A DNA stretch of 64,000 nucleotides from an uncultured Muribaculaceae bacterium (GTDB taxonomy: Bacteria; Bacteroidota; Bacteroidia; Bacteroidales; Muribaculaceae). Shown here piece after piece: positions 53,347-62,450 of the stretch. The stretch's first letter is position 1, and each line of letters opens with the position of its first letter. The DNA lies in NCBI GenBank assembly GCA_905233845.1, contig CAJOFH010000004.1:1-64000 (forward strand), written 5' to 3'. The position numbers and the translations under genes were made by a program. The notes below the pieces were generated by a model. The model was not told the origin of the DNA. It saw only the letters and a program-made list of their open reading frames with translations, and made no database searches.

Positions 53347-54327
53347 ATGGACTATAATGATAATATTCTCGTTGATTTTGCTGGCATGCAGTGGGAGAAG
53401 GTACGCAACTATTTGAGTAAGGATTTCTCGTTAGGAGCTACTGACTGCGAAGTGGTGTTTCATGACTCGTTTGCAGCGTTATATGATTTTATCAGATGGG
53501 GGAGTTTGCCACTCCAATCATCGCTGTCAAATTTTTTTCTTGGCATCTGCAAGAAAAAAGCCCACGAACTACTGAAAAAGCAGTCTCGAGAAGTCACTAT
53601 CGACGATGCCCCACTTGATTCCAGCAGTGATGACGATGATGCCGCCATCATTGCAGCTATCAAGAACAGCGACAAGGACAGAATGAGAACTATTGCCTGG
53701 AACGTGACGCATAATATTGACTTAGCTACCGCTTCGACCGAACCGTTGCCTGTGCCTCCACCCATGCCAATTCCTCAGACATTGCAGCCGGCCCCCCAGT
53801 CACCGACACAACCATGGCAAGAGCCTGAATCAAAACCATCTAATAAAAAGAAAGTGATTGGTATAGTGATTGGTGTGGCAGCACTCATGCTGTTTATCAC
53901 TCTAGGTTTATTATTAAGAAAAAATGTGGGTAATCCCCATAACATTTCCACTGAAAACGTGGTTTGTGACACCCCTTACGTTGAGCCAAGCTATGATGAA
54001 GACCTCTTATATGCCGAATTAGACACCATCTCACCCATGGGAAAAGAAATCTATGAACTACTCGTCAATGTCAAGAATGAAGAGAACTTGAAAAGCACTA
54101 TTTCGCAGCTTGAACAACTTTGGAAAAAATCTCAAGAAACTCCAAGCAATTCATACAGTGCTTTTGCACCTCAAATTGGATATACTCTTGCTCTTGCCTA
54201 TAAGCAGGATAACGACATTGCGAATGCAAAGTTGGCTTTACGCAAAGTGATGTCAATCGAGCCAGAGGGAACAGAATATGGCAACAGGGCGAGAAGACTG
54301 CTCGAAGAACTGAAAAAGATGAAGTGA
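53347..54327 (+). CDS. Sigma-region-2-like domain fused to membrane helix and TPR-like tail
   Basis: Residues about 10-95 look like region 2 of an ECF-type sigma factor: KDFSLGATDCEVVFHDSFAALYDFIRWG and LPLQSSLSNFFLGICKKKAHELLKK, the pattern of Bacteroidales sigma-70-family proteins. Region 4 is absent. A Pro-rich spacer, one membrane helix (VIGIVIGVAALMLFITLGLLL, about 183-203) and a TPR-like C-terminal domain (about 240-326) follow. The protein therefore cannot act as a usual sigma factor; a membrane-bound regulator is more likely. The ATG at 53347 is preferred over the upstream frame extension. Convergent with the minus-strand operon. Confidence 0.8.
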   Translation: MDYNDNILVDFAGMQWEKVRNYLSKDFSLGATDCEVVFHDSFAALYDFIRWGSLPLQSSLSNFFLGICKKKAHELLKKQSREVTIDDAPLDSSSDDDDAAIIAAIKNSDKDRMRTIAWNVTHNIDLATASTEPLPVPPPMPIPQTLQPAPQSPTQPWQEPESKPSNKKKVIGIVIGVAALMLFITLGLLLRKNVGNPHNISTENVVCDTPYVEPSYDEDLLYAELDTISPMGKEIYELLVNVKNEENLKSTISQLEQLWKKSQETPSNSYSAFAPQIGYTLALAYKQDNDIANAKLALRKVMSIEPEGTEYGNRARRLLEELKKMK

Positions 54328-54551
54328 ATCACTGTTGTCCAGTAAAAATGAAATAGCTGCTCCTCTAGAGGAGCTGTCACGAATTGCCTGAGAAGTATGA
54401 CAAATATCTTGAAAAACAACATCTTGCCCTATCATACTCCCCCCTACCCCCTCTATCTTAGAGGGGGAGCTAAAACACTGAATATAAGGATAAAAATTCA
54501 TCGAACTCAGGTTATCTTAGAGGGGGAGTAAAAAAAGACTCGCCCCTTTTT
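54328..54551. repeat. Intergenic hairpin repeats between convergent genes
   Basis: A perfect 16-base palindrome GCTCCTCTAGAGGAGC (54359-54374), a strong hairpin CCCCCTCTA-TCT-TAGAGGGGG (54447-54467), and a second copy of ATCTTAGAGGGGGAG near 54515-54530. The repeats may end transcription from both sides; no U-run follows the palindrome. Confidence 0.6.
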
Positions 54552-55169
54552 TTACTTGAGGTAGGTAATAATGAGGTAGGTGAGCAGGAGCAGGAAGAAC
54601 AATAAGCCACAGCCACCTGGAATGGAACATGCGCAACCACGGGAGCGAGGCATGGAGTCAGGGTTCTGGCTTTGAGCCTGCTCCAACTGCTCTTTTATCT
54701 GTTTCTCGGTCTCATAACGTCGTCCACGGTTCCAATAGTTGCTGGTAAGACGGCTGTCATGATCAATGAGAATCTTGCGTGGATGCATACCGTCGAATGG
54801 CGCCACCACCTTGTTGTCCTCGAGCTGCTGCATAAGAGTCTCGGCACGCTCGGGAGTGATGTCGAAATATCGCTGTAGCATGGGGAGAGTGAGTGCGTCA
54901 CATGTCTTCACATAGTCGACAGCCGCACGGTAGAGCGGATCAAGACCTTCGAGCATCTGCTGCTCCTCGTAGTATTGCTCTCCCTTGAATTGTGGTGGCT
55001 TGTGCTCCAGTTGCTCTATTGGTGCCTTCTCGGTGGGGATATAAGCTATTCCGTCAACAATCTTCAGCACCGACATGCAATTTGGGCATGTGATGGTGTG
55101 GTTGAGCTTCGTCAGCTCCTCCTCGCTTTGATTGGTGACAAATCCACACTTAGGACATTCGATTTTCAT
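54552..55169 (-). CDS. Zinc-ribbon, winged-helix, tail-anchored protein
   Basis: The N-terminus has CPKC and CPNC pairs (residues 4-33), a zinc ribbon. Residues about 80-140 (YRAAVDYVKTCDALTLPMLQRYFDITPERAETLMQQLEDNKVV) look like a FtsK gamma-type winged helix, the DNA-binding module of FtsK. A Cys/Gly-rich turn (CACSIPGGCG) leads into a single C-terminal membrane helix (LLFFLLLLTYLIITYL). It is the last gene of the minus-strand tubulin/Hsp70 block, 21 bases after the next zinc-ribbon gene. Role unknown; a membrane-tethered DNA- or protein-binding adaptor is inferred. Confidence 0.78.
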   Translation of the reverse strand: MKIECPKCGFVTNQSEEELTKLNHTITCPNCMSVLKIVDGIAYIPTEKAPIEQLEHKPPQFKGEQYYEEQQMLEGLDPLYRAAVDYVKTCDALTLPMLQRYFDITPERAETLMQQLEDNKVVAPFDGMHPRKILIDHDSRLTSNYWNRGRRYETEKQIKEQLEQAQSQNPDSMPRSRGCACSIPGGCGLLFFLLLLTYLIITYLK

Positions 55170-55190
55170 TGTTGTTCAGATACTATATTT

Positions 55191-55886
55191 TTAGAAAATA
55201 GAGCCCTCACCATTAACAATATAGAGGATAAAGAATATTGCCACAATGATAATAGTGAAAGTGAGGCAACCCATGATACTGAAGATGCCACTATCCCAAC
55301 TTTTGTTGGATTTTTTTTGTTTTTTGTTAGCTGGTTTTCGTGTATTGCTTGCCATGGGTTGTCTTACTCTGTTTCTTGGGTCTACAGGCTGTTGTTGCCC
55401 ATATCCCAATGGTGGTTGATTGATAGCATTGTTTCGGTTGCCTTGAGGCGCTACGTTGGTATTACCCCTGTAGGACGGTGGAGCAACTTTGGCAAATCGT
55501 CCACATTTAGGGCAAAAGTTCACACCCTGCCTCAGGAATGCTCCACAATACTTGCAGTAGCGCATCACGGCATCGGCGGCAGATTGTGATTGTTGTTGTG
55601 AAGCAGGATTGTAGGCCGGTGGAACAGCAGCTGGCTTGTCGTTAACCGTTGTGGGTGGTGCCTGCTGTGAATCTGTATTAATTTTGTCGTTAGAGTTTCC
55701 ATCCACCTGCTCTTCTTGCTTATTATCAACGCCATCGAGTGAATCCAACTCAGGCTTTATCTGTTCAAAGCCTTCAAGTTCAATGTCATAGAGGCACTGG
55801 GGGCACACGTAGTGTCCCTCAAGTTTTTCTATCTCGTTGATAGAGACGTCAATATGTTTCCCGCAATGGGGGCAGAAGATATTCAT
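55191..55886 (-). CDS. Double zinc-ribbon membrane protein
   Basis: The start is set at the internal ATG 55886 (MNIFCPHCGKHIDV) and not at 55928, because the zinc ribbon follows at once. One CPHC/CPQC ribbon is at the N-terminus; a second, CKYCGAFLRQGVNFCPKCGRF, lies about residues 120-141. A Pro/Asn/Gln-rich linker follows, then a Lys-rich segment and one C-terminal membrane helix (IFSIMGCLTFTIIIVAIFFILYIV). A small domain-poor adaptor of the same operon, probably membrane-anchored with the ribbons in the cytoplasm. Family not recognised. Confidence 0.75.
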   Translation of the reverse strand: MNIFCPHCGKHIDVSINEIEKLEGHYVCPQCLYDIELEGFEQIKPELDSLDGVDNKQEEQVDGNSNDKINTDSQQAPPTTVNDKPAAVPPAYNPASQQQSQSAADAVMRYCKYCGAFLRQGVNFCPKCGRFAKVAPPSYRGNTNVAPQGNRNNAINQPPLGYGQQQPVDPRNRVRQPMASNTRKPANKKQKKSNKSWDSGIFSIMGCLTFTIIIVAIFFILYIVNGEGSIF

Positions 55887-55970
55887 TGGTGGAAGGTGAA
55901 AAGTGGATGGAGGAAGTAGGAAATACAACGAAGACAGTACTTATTACTTCCTCCATTCAACTTTAGTTAT

Positions 55971-57305
55971 TTACTCATAATGAACGATGGCTTTGACCAC
56001 GATGTGCCACTTGCCATTCTCGAGCTGTGCGCGTCCTGCGCGGTCGGTAACGATGCGCGACTTGCCAGCAGTAGACTGGATGTTGTTGCCTGAGCAAGCA
56101 CGGGTGAGAGTGTCGCCAGGCATGAGAAGTGCAAGCTTATGAGCCTCGGCCTTGTTGATAACGGTAAACGAACCGCTCTTGCCGTTCATGGTAGTGAGCT
56201 CAAAGATGGAGTTTCCAGGCTCATACTGAGAAGATGAGCGCGAGAAGTTGTCATCCTCGTCGGGCTTAGCCATAAAGAGAATCTTAGGCTCGCCAAAAGC
56301 TGGAGCAGTCTTGACAGGCTCTTTCTTGGTGTCGTCGGCCTTCTTAGTATCGTCGGCCTTCATTGGCTCAATGGCTTTCTTAGGACCGTCAACCTTTTTG
56401 GGCTCTTGCTTCACAGGCTGCTTGTCACCACCTGCGGGGCGGTTTCCAAACTGGATTTTCTTGGTTTGAGGCAGATCATCCTTTTTTCCGTCAAGTGGTT
56501 GCTTGCCCTGAGCGTTCTTTGCTGGCATAGCAGCAACAGCAGCTCCACTCTTGAGAGCAGCACGCAACTTGTCGATTTGCTTCTGCAAGTTGTTGATATC
56601 CTCGTGGTTGTCACGTGCAGCAGCCTGACTCTCCTTGCGGGCTTGCATAGCGAGGAAAGTGCCAATAGCGCCCAGACCTAAACCCAGAATCGAGAGGATG
56701 TAGAGCAAACCATGTCCAGAATCGCTATCCTTGTTTTCTTCCTTCTTGACTTCTTCGTTGGCGTTGGCGGTGTCCTCGGCAACATTAACGGTCTCGCCGT
56801 TGCCGTCGGTTGTCACTGTTACCTTGCTGTCATCGACAGCTGCCTCGTTGGGAGCTGGTGCCTCACTTTGGGTGTTTACCTCGTTGCCTGTGTGAGTAGC
56901 ATTGTATTTCACGGTGGCATTCCTCACACCGTTTTTGATTACAGAACCTTTCTCATACACGCTGGCAACGGTCTCGACCAACTTGTCCACATCGCCAGAC
57001 TCATTCTCATGCGCTTTGAGTTTGTTGTAGTAGTTCATCCACTTCTCGCGGCTACCGTACATCGACTTGAGGTCGTCGAGCGAATAGTTCTCATTGGTCC
57101 TCGACACAACCTGGTTGTCGGCCTGAGCAAAGCCCAAGTCACGTGCAATCCACTGAGCGCCAATGGCCAGACCATGGTTCCACTGCCCTTGCGACAGATT
57201 TGATGATTTCTCGGGAGCAGGAGCCTGCTGAGCTTGTTGAGCATCTTGCCCCATCGCTGTCATGGCACCCATGACGCACACTAAGATAAAAATAATTTTT
57301 TTCAT
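55971..57305 (-). CDS. Signal-peptide membrane protein with conserved C-terminal domain
   Basis: A signal peptide (MKKIIFILVCVMGAMTAMG) precedes a Gln/Ala-rich stretch and a folded segment with WNHGLAIGAQWIARDLGFAQ. A central membrane helix (HGLLYILSILGLGLGAIGTFLAM, about 205-227) is followed by a coiled region and a low-complexity Lys/Pro/Asp-rich linker with repeated (P/M)KADDTKK. The C-terminal 110 residues form a compact domain with NSIFELTTMNGKSGSFTV and RACSGNNIQSTAGKSRIVTDRAGRAQLENGKWHIV. No known family. The layout places one domain outside and one inside the inner membrane, fitting a bridge for the neighbouring nucleotide-binding proteins. Confidence 0.75.
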   Translation of the reverse strand: MKKIIFILVCVMGAMTAMGQDAQQAQQAPAPEKSSNLSQGQWNHGLAIGAQWIARDLGFAQADNQVVSRTNENYSLDDLKSMYGSREKWMNYYNKLKAHENESGDVDKLVETVASVYEKGSVIKNGVRNATVKYNATHTGNEVNTQSEAPAPNEAAVDDSKVTVTTDGNGETVNVAEDTANANEEVKKEENKDSDSGHGLLYILSILGLGLGAIGTFLAMQARKESQAAARDNHEDINNLQKQIDKLRAALKSGAAVAAMPAKNAQGKQPLDGKKDDLPQTKKIQFGNRPAGGDKQPVKQEPKKVDGPKKAIEPMKADDTKKADDTKKEPVKTAPAFGEPKILFMAKPDEDDNFSRSSSQYEPGNSIFELTTMNGKSGSFTVINKAEAHKLALLMPGDTLTRACSGNNIQSTAGKSRIVTDRAGRAQLENGKWHIVVKAIVHYE

Positions 57306-57358
57306 TTCGATTGATGGCTTTATAATTTATTATGTTATTTATTACACATTAATAGAGT

Positions 57359-60300
57359 TTATATCGTGTTAGAAATCACCTCGTTGCAGAGGTTTTTCAA
57401 GAGGTTGTGGCGGATGATGCCTATGATGGGGTAGAAGAACGGCACGTCCTCAATGGCCTCGTCGCCTGTGTAGCGCCCCTTGAGATAATTGCCAATGCCC
57501 GCTGTAAGATAGTTGCCAATGTTGTCACTGATGACACTAATGAAGATGCGGAACACCTTGTTGTCGATGCCGAACTCATCTTTAGTAACATTGTCGCACA
57601 GCGAGATGAAGAACTCGTTGAAGGCTCGCACCTGCTCGATGAGCTTGTCGCGCACCTCGATATCATAGACCGACTTGATGGTTAGCGGCTTCTCGTCGAT
57701 CATCGAGTAGCAATACTTCATGGCGTTGACGTTGCGAGGCGTGAGCCGCTGCACGTCGACGTTGCCATCCATGCGCAGACTCTCGAGCTTGATACCGCCA
57801 CGGCTGGTGATTTGCTTGGGATTGCTTTGCTCAATCTTGATAGAGAAGCGCTCGGTGAACTCTTTCTCAAACACCTTCTCGAGAATAAGCTTAGTGAACT
57901 CAGTAACCTGATCCTGGGTGCCCAGAATGTTCAAAATCTTAGAGCCTGTGCCGCTGAAGTAGATTTGCTTGGGCATCTCGTAGTCACGCGCCTTCATCGA
58001 CTGAGCAATGTAGTAGATGATTGCGGCGTAGAAGTACATGAAGATGAGCTTGCGCTGCGAGTCATTTCGCAGCAATGTGTTGTAGCTGTAAATGTTACGG
58101 TCCACCTCACGCAGCTTGCGCAACTGCTCAACATTCTCGATTGAGAAGAGGAAGGCGTTAACGTCCTGCGAACGCTTGCGCTTGAGCACGTCTTGCAATA
58201 TACTATTGAGGTAGCCTATGTCATTGTTCTTGGAAATCAGCCGCTTGAAGTACTCGCCATAGTGACGGATGAGCGGGTTGTTATCGGCATCGCGCTCGGT
58301 GAATGCGTCGCCAAAGATTGCATCGCCAGCAAAACGGAATGACGAGATAGCCACTGGCTCGGTGTCGAGGCGATTGGCTGTGGGCTGATAAATCACGGTA
58401 TCGGTAGTGCCACCACCAATATCGATAGAGACAAAGCTGCCACCACTCACATCGTCGCCCTTATAGAAATAGGCTGGGGCGATGCTCTCGGGATAGGCGT
58501 GGAGATGACTGGTGTCCTCGCCAAAGTAGGTGTGATACAGCTCGTTCCAAGTGTCGTCGAGTTTGCGACGGTCGCTACCTCCCATACTAACTGGGAAGAA
58601 ATAGACGATGCTGGTGCGATTAAGGTCACCATTCTCGAGCAACACCTTTGCCTTGATGAGCAGCACCAGCTCGCGCAAGAACTCGCGCGAGAGTGTGATG
58701 TCGCCCATCCACTTGAGATTGGTTGTGATGTCGTAGCCGTCGAAGTACTGGCGCTCATAGAGGAACGGGATGTTAATGTCGCCAAAAAGTTTGTGGCCAC
58801 CAGTGCTGATGGCATTGCGGGCGAGAGCACTTCGCAATGGGAAACCGTACACCTTGTCAATGTCGCTGGGCAGGAATTCCACACGCTGCAACTGGTCGGC
58901 AAAGAGCAATGTGCCACGTTTGAGCAACGATGCGATAAGTACCTGATGCTCGCCATGAGCAAATTGCAAGTCTTGCGCATCGTGACCACGTTCCGACCAC
59001 TCGACGTGGCTATTGGTGGTGCCGAAGTCGACTGCAAAAATCAGCTCTTTGCTACTTGCCACATAGGGCTTCCACAAAGGAACAACATATCCTGAGAATT
59101 CTCCCGAAGGAGTACTTATATTGGTCTTTATGAAGTCGAAAGTGCCCTCTAAATCGTAATATTTGGTAGAATAGGTACCCTCGGAACGGGTCTTACCGCT
59201 AATCTTAAGGTTGTCGGTAAGCATACCGTTCTTGAAGAACTGGAGCGAGGCATTGCCACCCTCTATCATTGTGAAGAGCTGGACGGTGTAATCGTCCTTA
59301 TAATTGGTGCGGACGAACGGGAAAATGGCTGTGGACATCACCACATTAGTGATGATGCGACCAGTGCCACGCTTCTCGTCGAACTGCCACGAGGGGTCAT
59401 CGATGGGGTAGTAGTTGCGAGTCAGCTCAATGTATCGCTTCTTGAGCGGCACACGCAGCGTCACGTTGACCGAGCCGTCGATGAGCTCTTCCATCTCGAG
59501 CATGTTGCGGCCATGCACCTGCTTAGTAACGTCGCTGGCGTTGAAATACTTGAAGAACTCCTCGGTGAGCGGCAGCAGATAACCGTTGTTAGAAGGCATC
59601 ATCTTGTTGATAACGTTGCCGTTGAAATAGTGACTCTCGTCGATGGGACCTGCAAGACGAATGAGAGTGTCCTGCAAGAAGTCGCCTGTGGTGATAAAAG
59701 GATAGATGATGCTCGTGTCGGGGAGTTTGCGCTTGTTGATAGGGATACTACCCACATAGACCTGAGTGGAGCTGTCCCATTCCTTGTCGATGTAGATATA
59801 GTGGTCAACACTGCCGTTGAAGTTATTGCGAAGCACAAGTGGCAGAGGACCTTCAACCTGTCGGGTTGGAGCTATCACAAAGTCGCTGTTTTCGGCAGAC
59901 GTCTTGATGTCGCGAGCGCGCTTGTGATAAAGTCGTGCTCCAAGCACCGTCACCTCGTCATCGCCAACAAAGGGGTCGAACTCCAAGTCCAATCGCTCAA
60001 CCAAACGAGGTGCGAGTTCATGATTCAGTGCTTCAAGGTTAGGAATCACCTGTGTGAGTCGGCGGTAAAGCTCAGGCTTTTTCTGCATGATGATATCCTT
60101 GTTCTTGAGCATATAGTCGTAAACGCCTTTCACTGAGGTGCGCAGCGTGGGGAAGGCATTGAAGAGCATGAACATGTAGTAGACGAAATCCTCGTCGCGC
60201 TGCCACAGGTCGCGGGTGTCACTGTCGAATAGCGAAATACCTTGCTCTACCTTGATGCCAGAAATTGGTTTCTCACTCTCGCGAGGCACGGCGATGGTCA

Positions 60301-60790
60301 TCGACGATGGCGAGGTGGCACCTATCACCTGACTGTTCCACAAAAGGATATACCAATCGGTAAGCAGATTGAAGTTATACTTAGTGTCGCTGCCGAGGAA
60401 GAGTTCGAGAGTCTCGCCATAGAGACGGTGCTCAGGTTCGCTCTTGAGGCGCTCAATCTGCTCTTCACGGTTCCAGCGCACGATGTGCAGATAGTCCTTG
60501 TGGTTCTCGAAATCGAAGAAAAGCTGTGCCACGTCGAGGGCGTTAGACACCAATCGCTTGTCCATCATCGAACCGCTCAGACGAGCATTGCTTGAGAGAT
60601 GCTCAAAGGCGTTCTTCACCAAGTCGAGCTGGGCGAAAGGACTCGGAATGGCAGTGCGAGGGTTCTCGCTCATGCCACCGTTGGGGTCCTTGATTTGCTT
60701 GATGTCGTCGTCAACATAGGGGGCAACAGGAATCCAGTCCTGCGCGCTCGTCTTCGTTGTCTTTTTGTTATATGATAGTACTTGACTCAT
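57359..60790 (-). CDS. Large Hsp70/actin-fold ATPase-like protein
   Basis: The ATPase core lies in the middle: phosphate-1 loop AVDFGTTNSHVEW (about residue 585), phosphate-2 loop SIDIGGGTTDTVIY (about 787), adenosine motif YFSGTGSKILNIL (about 945). These are the three hallmark motifs of the Hsp70/actin/sugar-kinase superfamily, here clearly Hsp70-like. About 580 residues precede and 180 follow the core, with no recognised domain. Total length (1143) is twice that of DnaK, and the substrate-binding domain of DnaK is not seen. It may be related to large SrfB-type proteins; this should be tested. Next to the tubulin-like gene in one block. Confidence 0.82.
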   Translation of the reverse strand: MSQVLSYNKKTTKTSAQDWIPVAPYVDDDIKQIKDPNGGMSENPRTAIPSPFAQLDLVKNAFEHLSSNARLSGSMMDKRLVSNALDVAQLFFDFENHKDYLHIVRWNREEQIERLKSEPEHRLYGETLELFLGSDTKYNFNLLTDWYILLWNSQVIGATSPSSMTIAVPRESEKPISGIKVEQGISLFDSDTRDLWQRDEDFVYYMFMLFNAFPTLRTSVKGVYDYMLKNKDIIMQKKPELYRRLTQVIPNLEALNHELAPRLVERLDLEFDPFVGDDEVTVLGARLYHKRARDIKTSAENSDFVIAPTRQVEGPLPLVLRNNFNGSVDHYIYIDKEWDSSTQVYVGSIPINKRKLPDTSIIYPFITTGDFLQDTLIRLAGPIDESHYFNGNVINKMMPSNNGYLLPLTEEFFKYFNASDVTKQVHGRNMLEMEELIDGSVNVTLRVPLKKRYIELTRNYYPIDDPSWQFDEKRGTGRIITNVVMSTAIFPFVRTNYKDDYTVQLFTMIEGGNASLQFFKNGMLTDNLKISGKTRSEGTYSTKYYDLEGTFDFIKTNISTPSGEFSGYVVPLWKPYVASSKELIFAVDFGTTNSHVEWSERGHDAQDLQFAHGEHQVLIASLLKRGTLLFADQLQRVEFLPSDIDKVYGFPLRSALARNAISTGGHKLFGDINIPFLYERQYFDGYDITTNLKWMGDITLSREFLRELVLLIKAKVLLENGDLNRTSIVYFFPVSMGGSDRRKLDDTWNELYHTYFGEDTSHLHAYPESIAPAYFYKGDDVSGGSFVSIDIGGGTTDTVIYQPTANRLDTEPVAISSFRFAGDAIFGDAFTERDADNNPLIRHYGEYFKRLISKNNDIGYLNSILQDVLKRKRSQDVNAFLFSIENVEQLRKLREVDRNIYSYNTLLRNDSQRKLIFMYFYAAIIYYIAQSMKARDYEMPKQIYFSGTGSKILNILGTQDQVTEFTKLILEKVFEKEFTERFSIKIEQSNPKQITSRGGIKLESLRMDGNVDVQRLTPRNVNAMKYCYSMIDEKPLTIKSVYDIEVRDKLIEQVRAFNEFFISLCDNVTKDEFGIDNKVFRIFISVISDNIGNYLTAGIGNYLKGRYTGDEAIEDVPFFYPIIGIIRHNLLKNLCNEVISNTI

Positions 60791-60800
60791 AATAGTTGTC

Positions 60801-60845
60801 AGTTTTTTGCTATAGATTCTCTAGATGTTCTAGAATTGATAAGTT
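60801..60845. repeat. Short CTAGA-type repeat
   Basis: CTCTAGATGTTCTAGAAT in the 61-base gap between the tubulin-like and Hsp70-like genes, of the same type as the repeats at 6918-6970 and 25475-25512. Confidence 0.5.
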
Positions 60846-60851
60846 TTCCAC

Positions 60852-62381
60852 TTAATTGATATTATCGTAGCGGTCGGTGATAATTTTCTCGGCGGCAGTA
60901 TAGAACAGGTCCATGAGTTTGAGTTCAGGATTGCTGCCGTAACTGTTATTGTCGCGGCTAAGCTTGTTCATCTCGGCCTTAAAGACGTCGTTGTCAACCT
61001 TCTTGCTTCCAAAGATGCTCTTCTTGGTGAGCACCTTGTGTATGGCCTTGTTCATGTCCATCTCGTCCTCGTTGAAGAGGGTGACATGGCGACGGTTGTG
61101 GAGCATCTCGCTAGTCCATTCGATATAGCTGTCGAAAAACTGCTGGGTGAGGATGCGGTAGAACTGTGTGCCCATGAACTCGCGAGTAATCTTGGGCGAG
61201 TCCTCGGTAAAGCCCTGACCAATGATTCCCCTCAAGCCAGTTCTCAAGAAGATGTAGAGCAAGTGTAACTTAACGAGTGGACGATATATCATAGCGCGTG
61301 TTTCCTGGCCGAAGCCCGAGAAGTCGACGAAATCGGTGTCGTGCTCCAGACCATACTCAAAGGCCTTGGTAGGCAAGGGTTCGCCAGTGGCAAGGTCGGT
61401 GAGCTCACTGTCATCAAGACTCAGGAACTTGAACGGAGCCATAGCTCCCACCATCTCGATGAGGTGAGCAGGGTCATGCTGGTCGCGCTTGTCGCCTGGG
61501 TCGTAGGCATAGGGAGCGTTGTGGCCGTGGTCTCCCAAGTAGAAGATGGCATTCACAGCGTTACGACCATTACCTGTTAGTGTGTTGTTGTAATATTCGA
61601 GCGCGCTCTGCGTCTTAACGATAAAGTCGGCGTTGTCGATTCGCTTGTCGTTCTTGTCTTCGCTTTCCATAAGCGAGAAGTATGGGAGGACGGTGAGTCC
61701 ACCGATGGGTGCACGCTGAAGGAAAGCCTTGTTCTTGGCATCAATATTCTTGGCTTGACGGATATTCTTCACGATGATTGGAAATCCTGCAGCTCCAGTA
61801 CCTCCAAAGATGCTGCTGATAAAGAAGATGCGGTCACCGTCGGCAAAGACGTTGGCAAAAGCCTTGAACTCGTTGCTGTCCTTGATGCCATTCAGCGCCA
61901 CGCTGCCAATATTAGGCGAGCCCACGAAGCCAATACTCATCTTATTCTCGAGCTGATAGTCGGCAAAGAGCAGAGAAGTGAGCGCCTGGTTAGGCTCGTT
62001 CATGGTATTATAGCTGATGAAATCGCGGAACTTGTAGTTCTCGACGGCGGCTAGGTTGAAGATGAACGAGTCGTCGAGTGGCACTTGGCTGCTCGACACC
62101 ACTTCTTTCAATGTCGAGATTTTGGTGGCGAAGAAGCCGTTGGCATTGGCATTCTTGCCATAGAGGCGGTCGCGGATGGCGCTATAGGCACTTAGGAGCT
62201 TCTCGGTGCGCTTGAGGTCGGCATTCGACTTGTGAGGGTCGATGATGATGGGCACAAGCTCCACATCTTGCAGCGGGTGTCCATTAGAGTCGACAGGCCT
62301 CACGCCAGCGGCGCAAAGCATTATCATCGACTTGAGCACGCGTGAACCGGTGCCTCCTATTGCAAATATAAATAGTTTCAT
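60852..62381 (-). CDS. Tubulin/FtsZ-like protein
   Basis: The N-terminal strand-loop FIFAIGGTGSRVLKSM (residues 4-19) and the glycine-rich loop ISSIFGGTGAAGFPIIV (G193-G199) resemble the first nucleotide-binding loop and the GGTGxG signature of tubulin/FtsZ; ELVPIIIDPHKSNADLKR between them matches the dinucleotide-contacting strand of the Tubulin_2 group. Length 509 is longer than FtsZ, and the C-terminal third has no known motif. It probably binds GTP and may polymerise; this is inference. Fifth-from-last gene of a minus-strand block together with an Hsp70/actin-fold protein. Confidence 0.78.
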   Translation of the reverse strand: MKLFIFAIGGTGSRVLKSMIMLCAAGVRPVDSNGHPLQDVELVPIIIDPHKSNADLKRTEKLLSAYSAIRDRLYGKNANANGFFATKISTLKEVVSSSQVPLDDSFIFNLAAVENYKFRDFISYNTMNEPNQALTSLLFADYQLENKMSIGFVGSPNIGSVALNGIKDSNEFKAFANVFADGDRIFFISSIFGGTGAAGFPIIVKNIRQAKNIDAKNKAFLQRAPIGGLTVLPYFSLMESEDKNDKRIDNADFIVKTQSALEYYNNTLTGNGRNAVNAIFYLGDHGHNAPYAYDPGDKRDQHDPAHLIEMVGAMAPFKFLSLDDSELTDLATGEPLPTKAFEYGLEHDTDFVDFSGFGQETRAMIYRPLVKLHLLYIFLRTGLRGIIGQGFTEDSPKITREFMGTQFYRILTQQFFDSYIEWTSEMLHNRRHVTLFNEDEMDMNKAIHKVLTKKSIFGSKKVDNDVFKAEMNKLSRDNNSYGSNPELKLMDLFYTAAEKIITDRYDNIN

Positions 62382-62450
62382 TTATCGTCGTTTATCGTTT
62401 TTTGTTTATCATTCATGGAAAACTTGTGAGATAATCTCAACTCCCTCTCA

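Noticed and set aside
54359-54374. GCTCCTCTAGAGGAGC as an operator or attachment site
   Set aside because: It lies between convergent genes with no promoter or integrase nearby; more likely part of terminating hairpin repeats.
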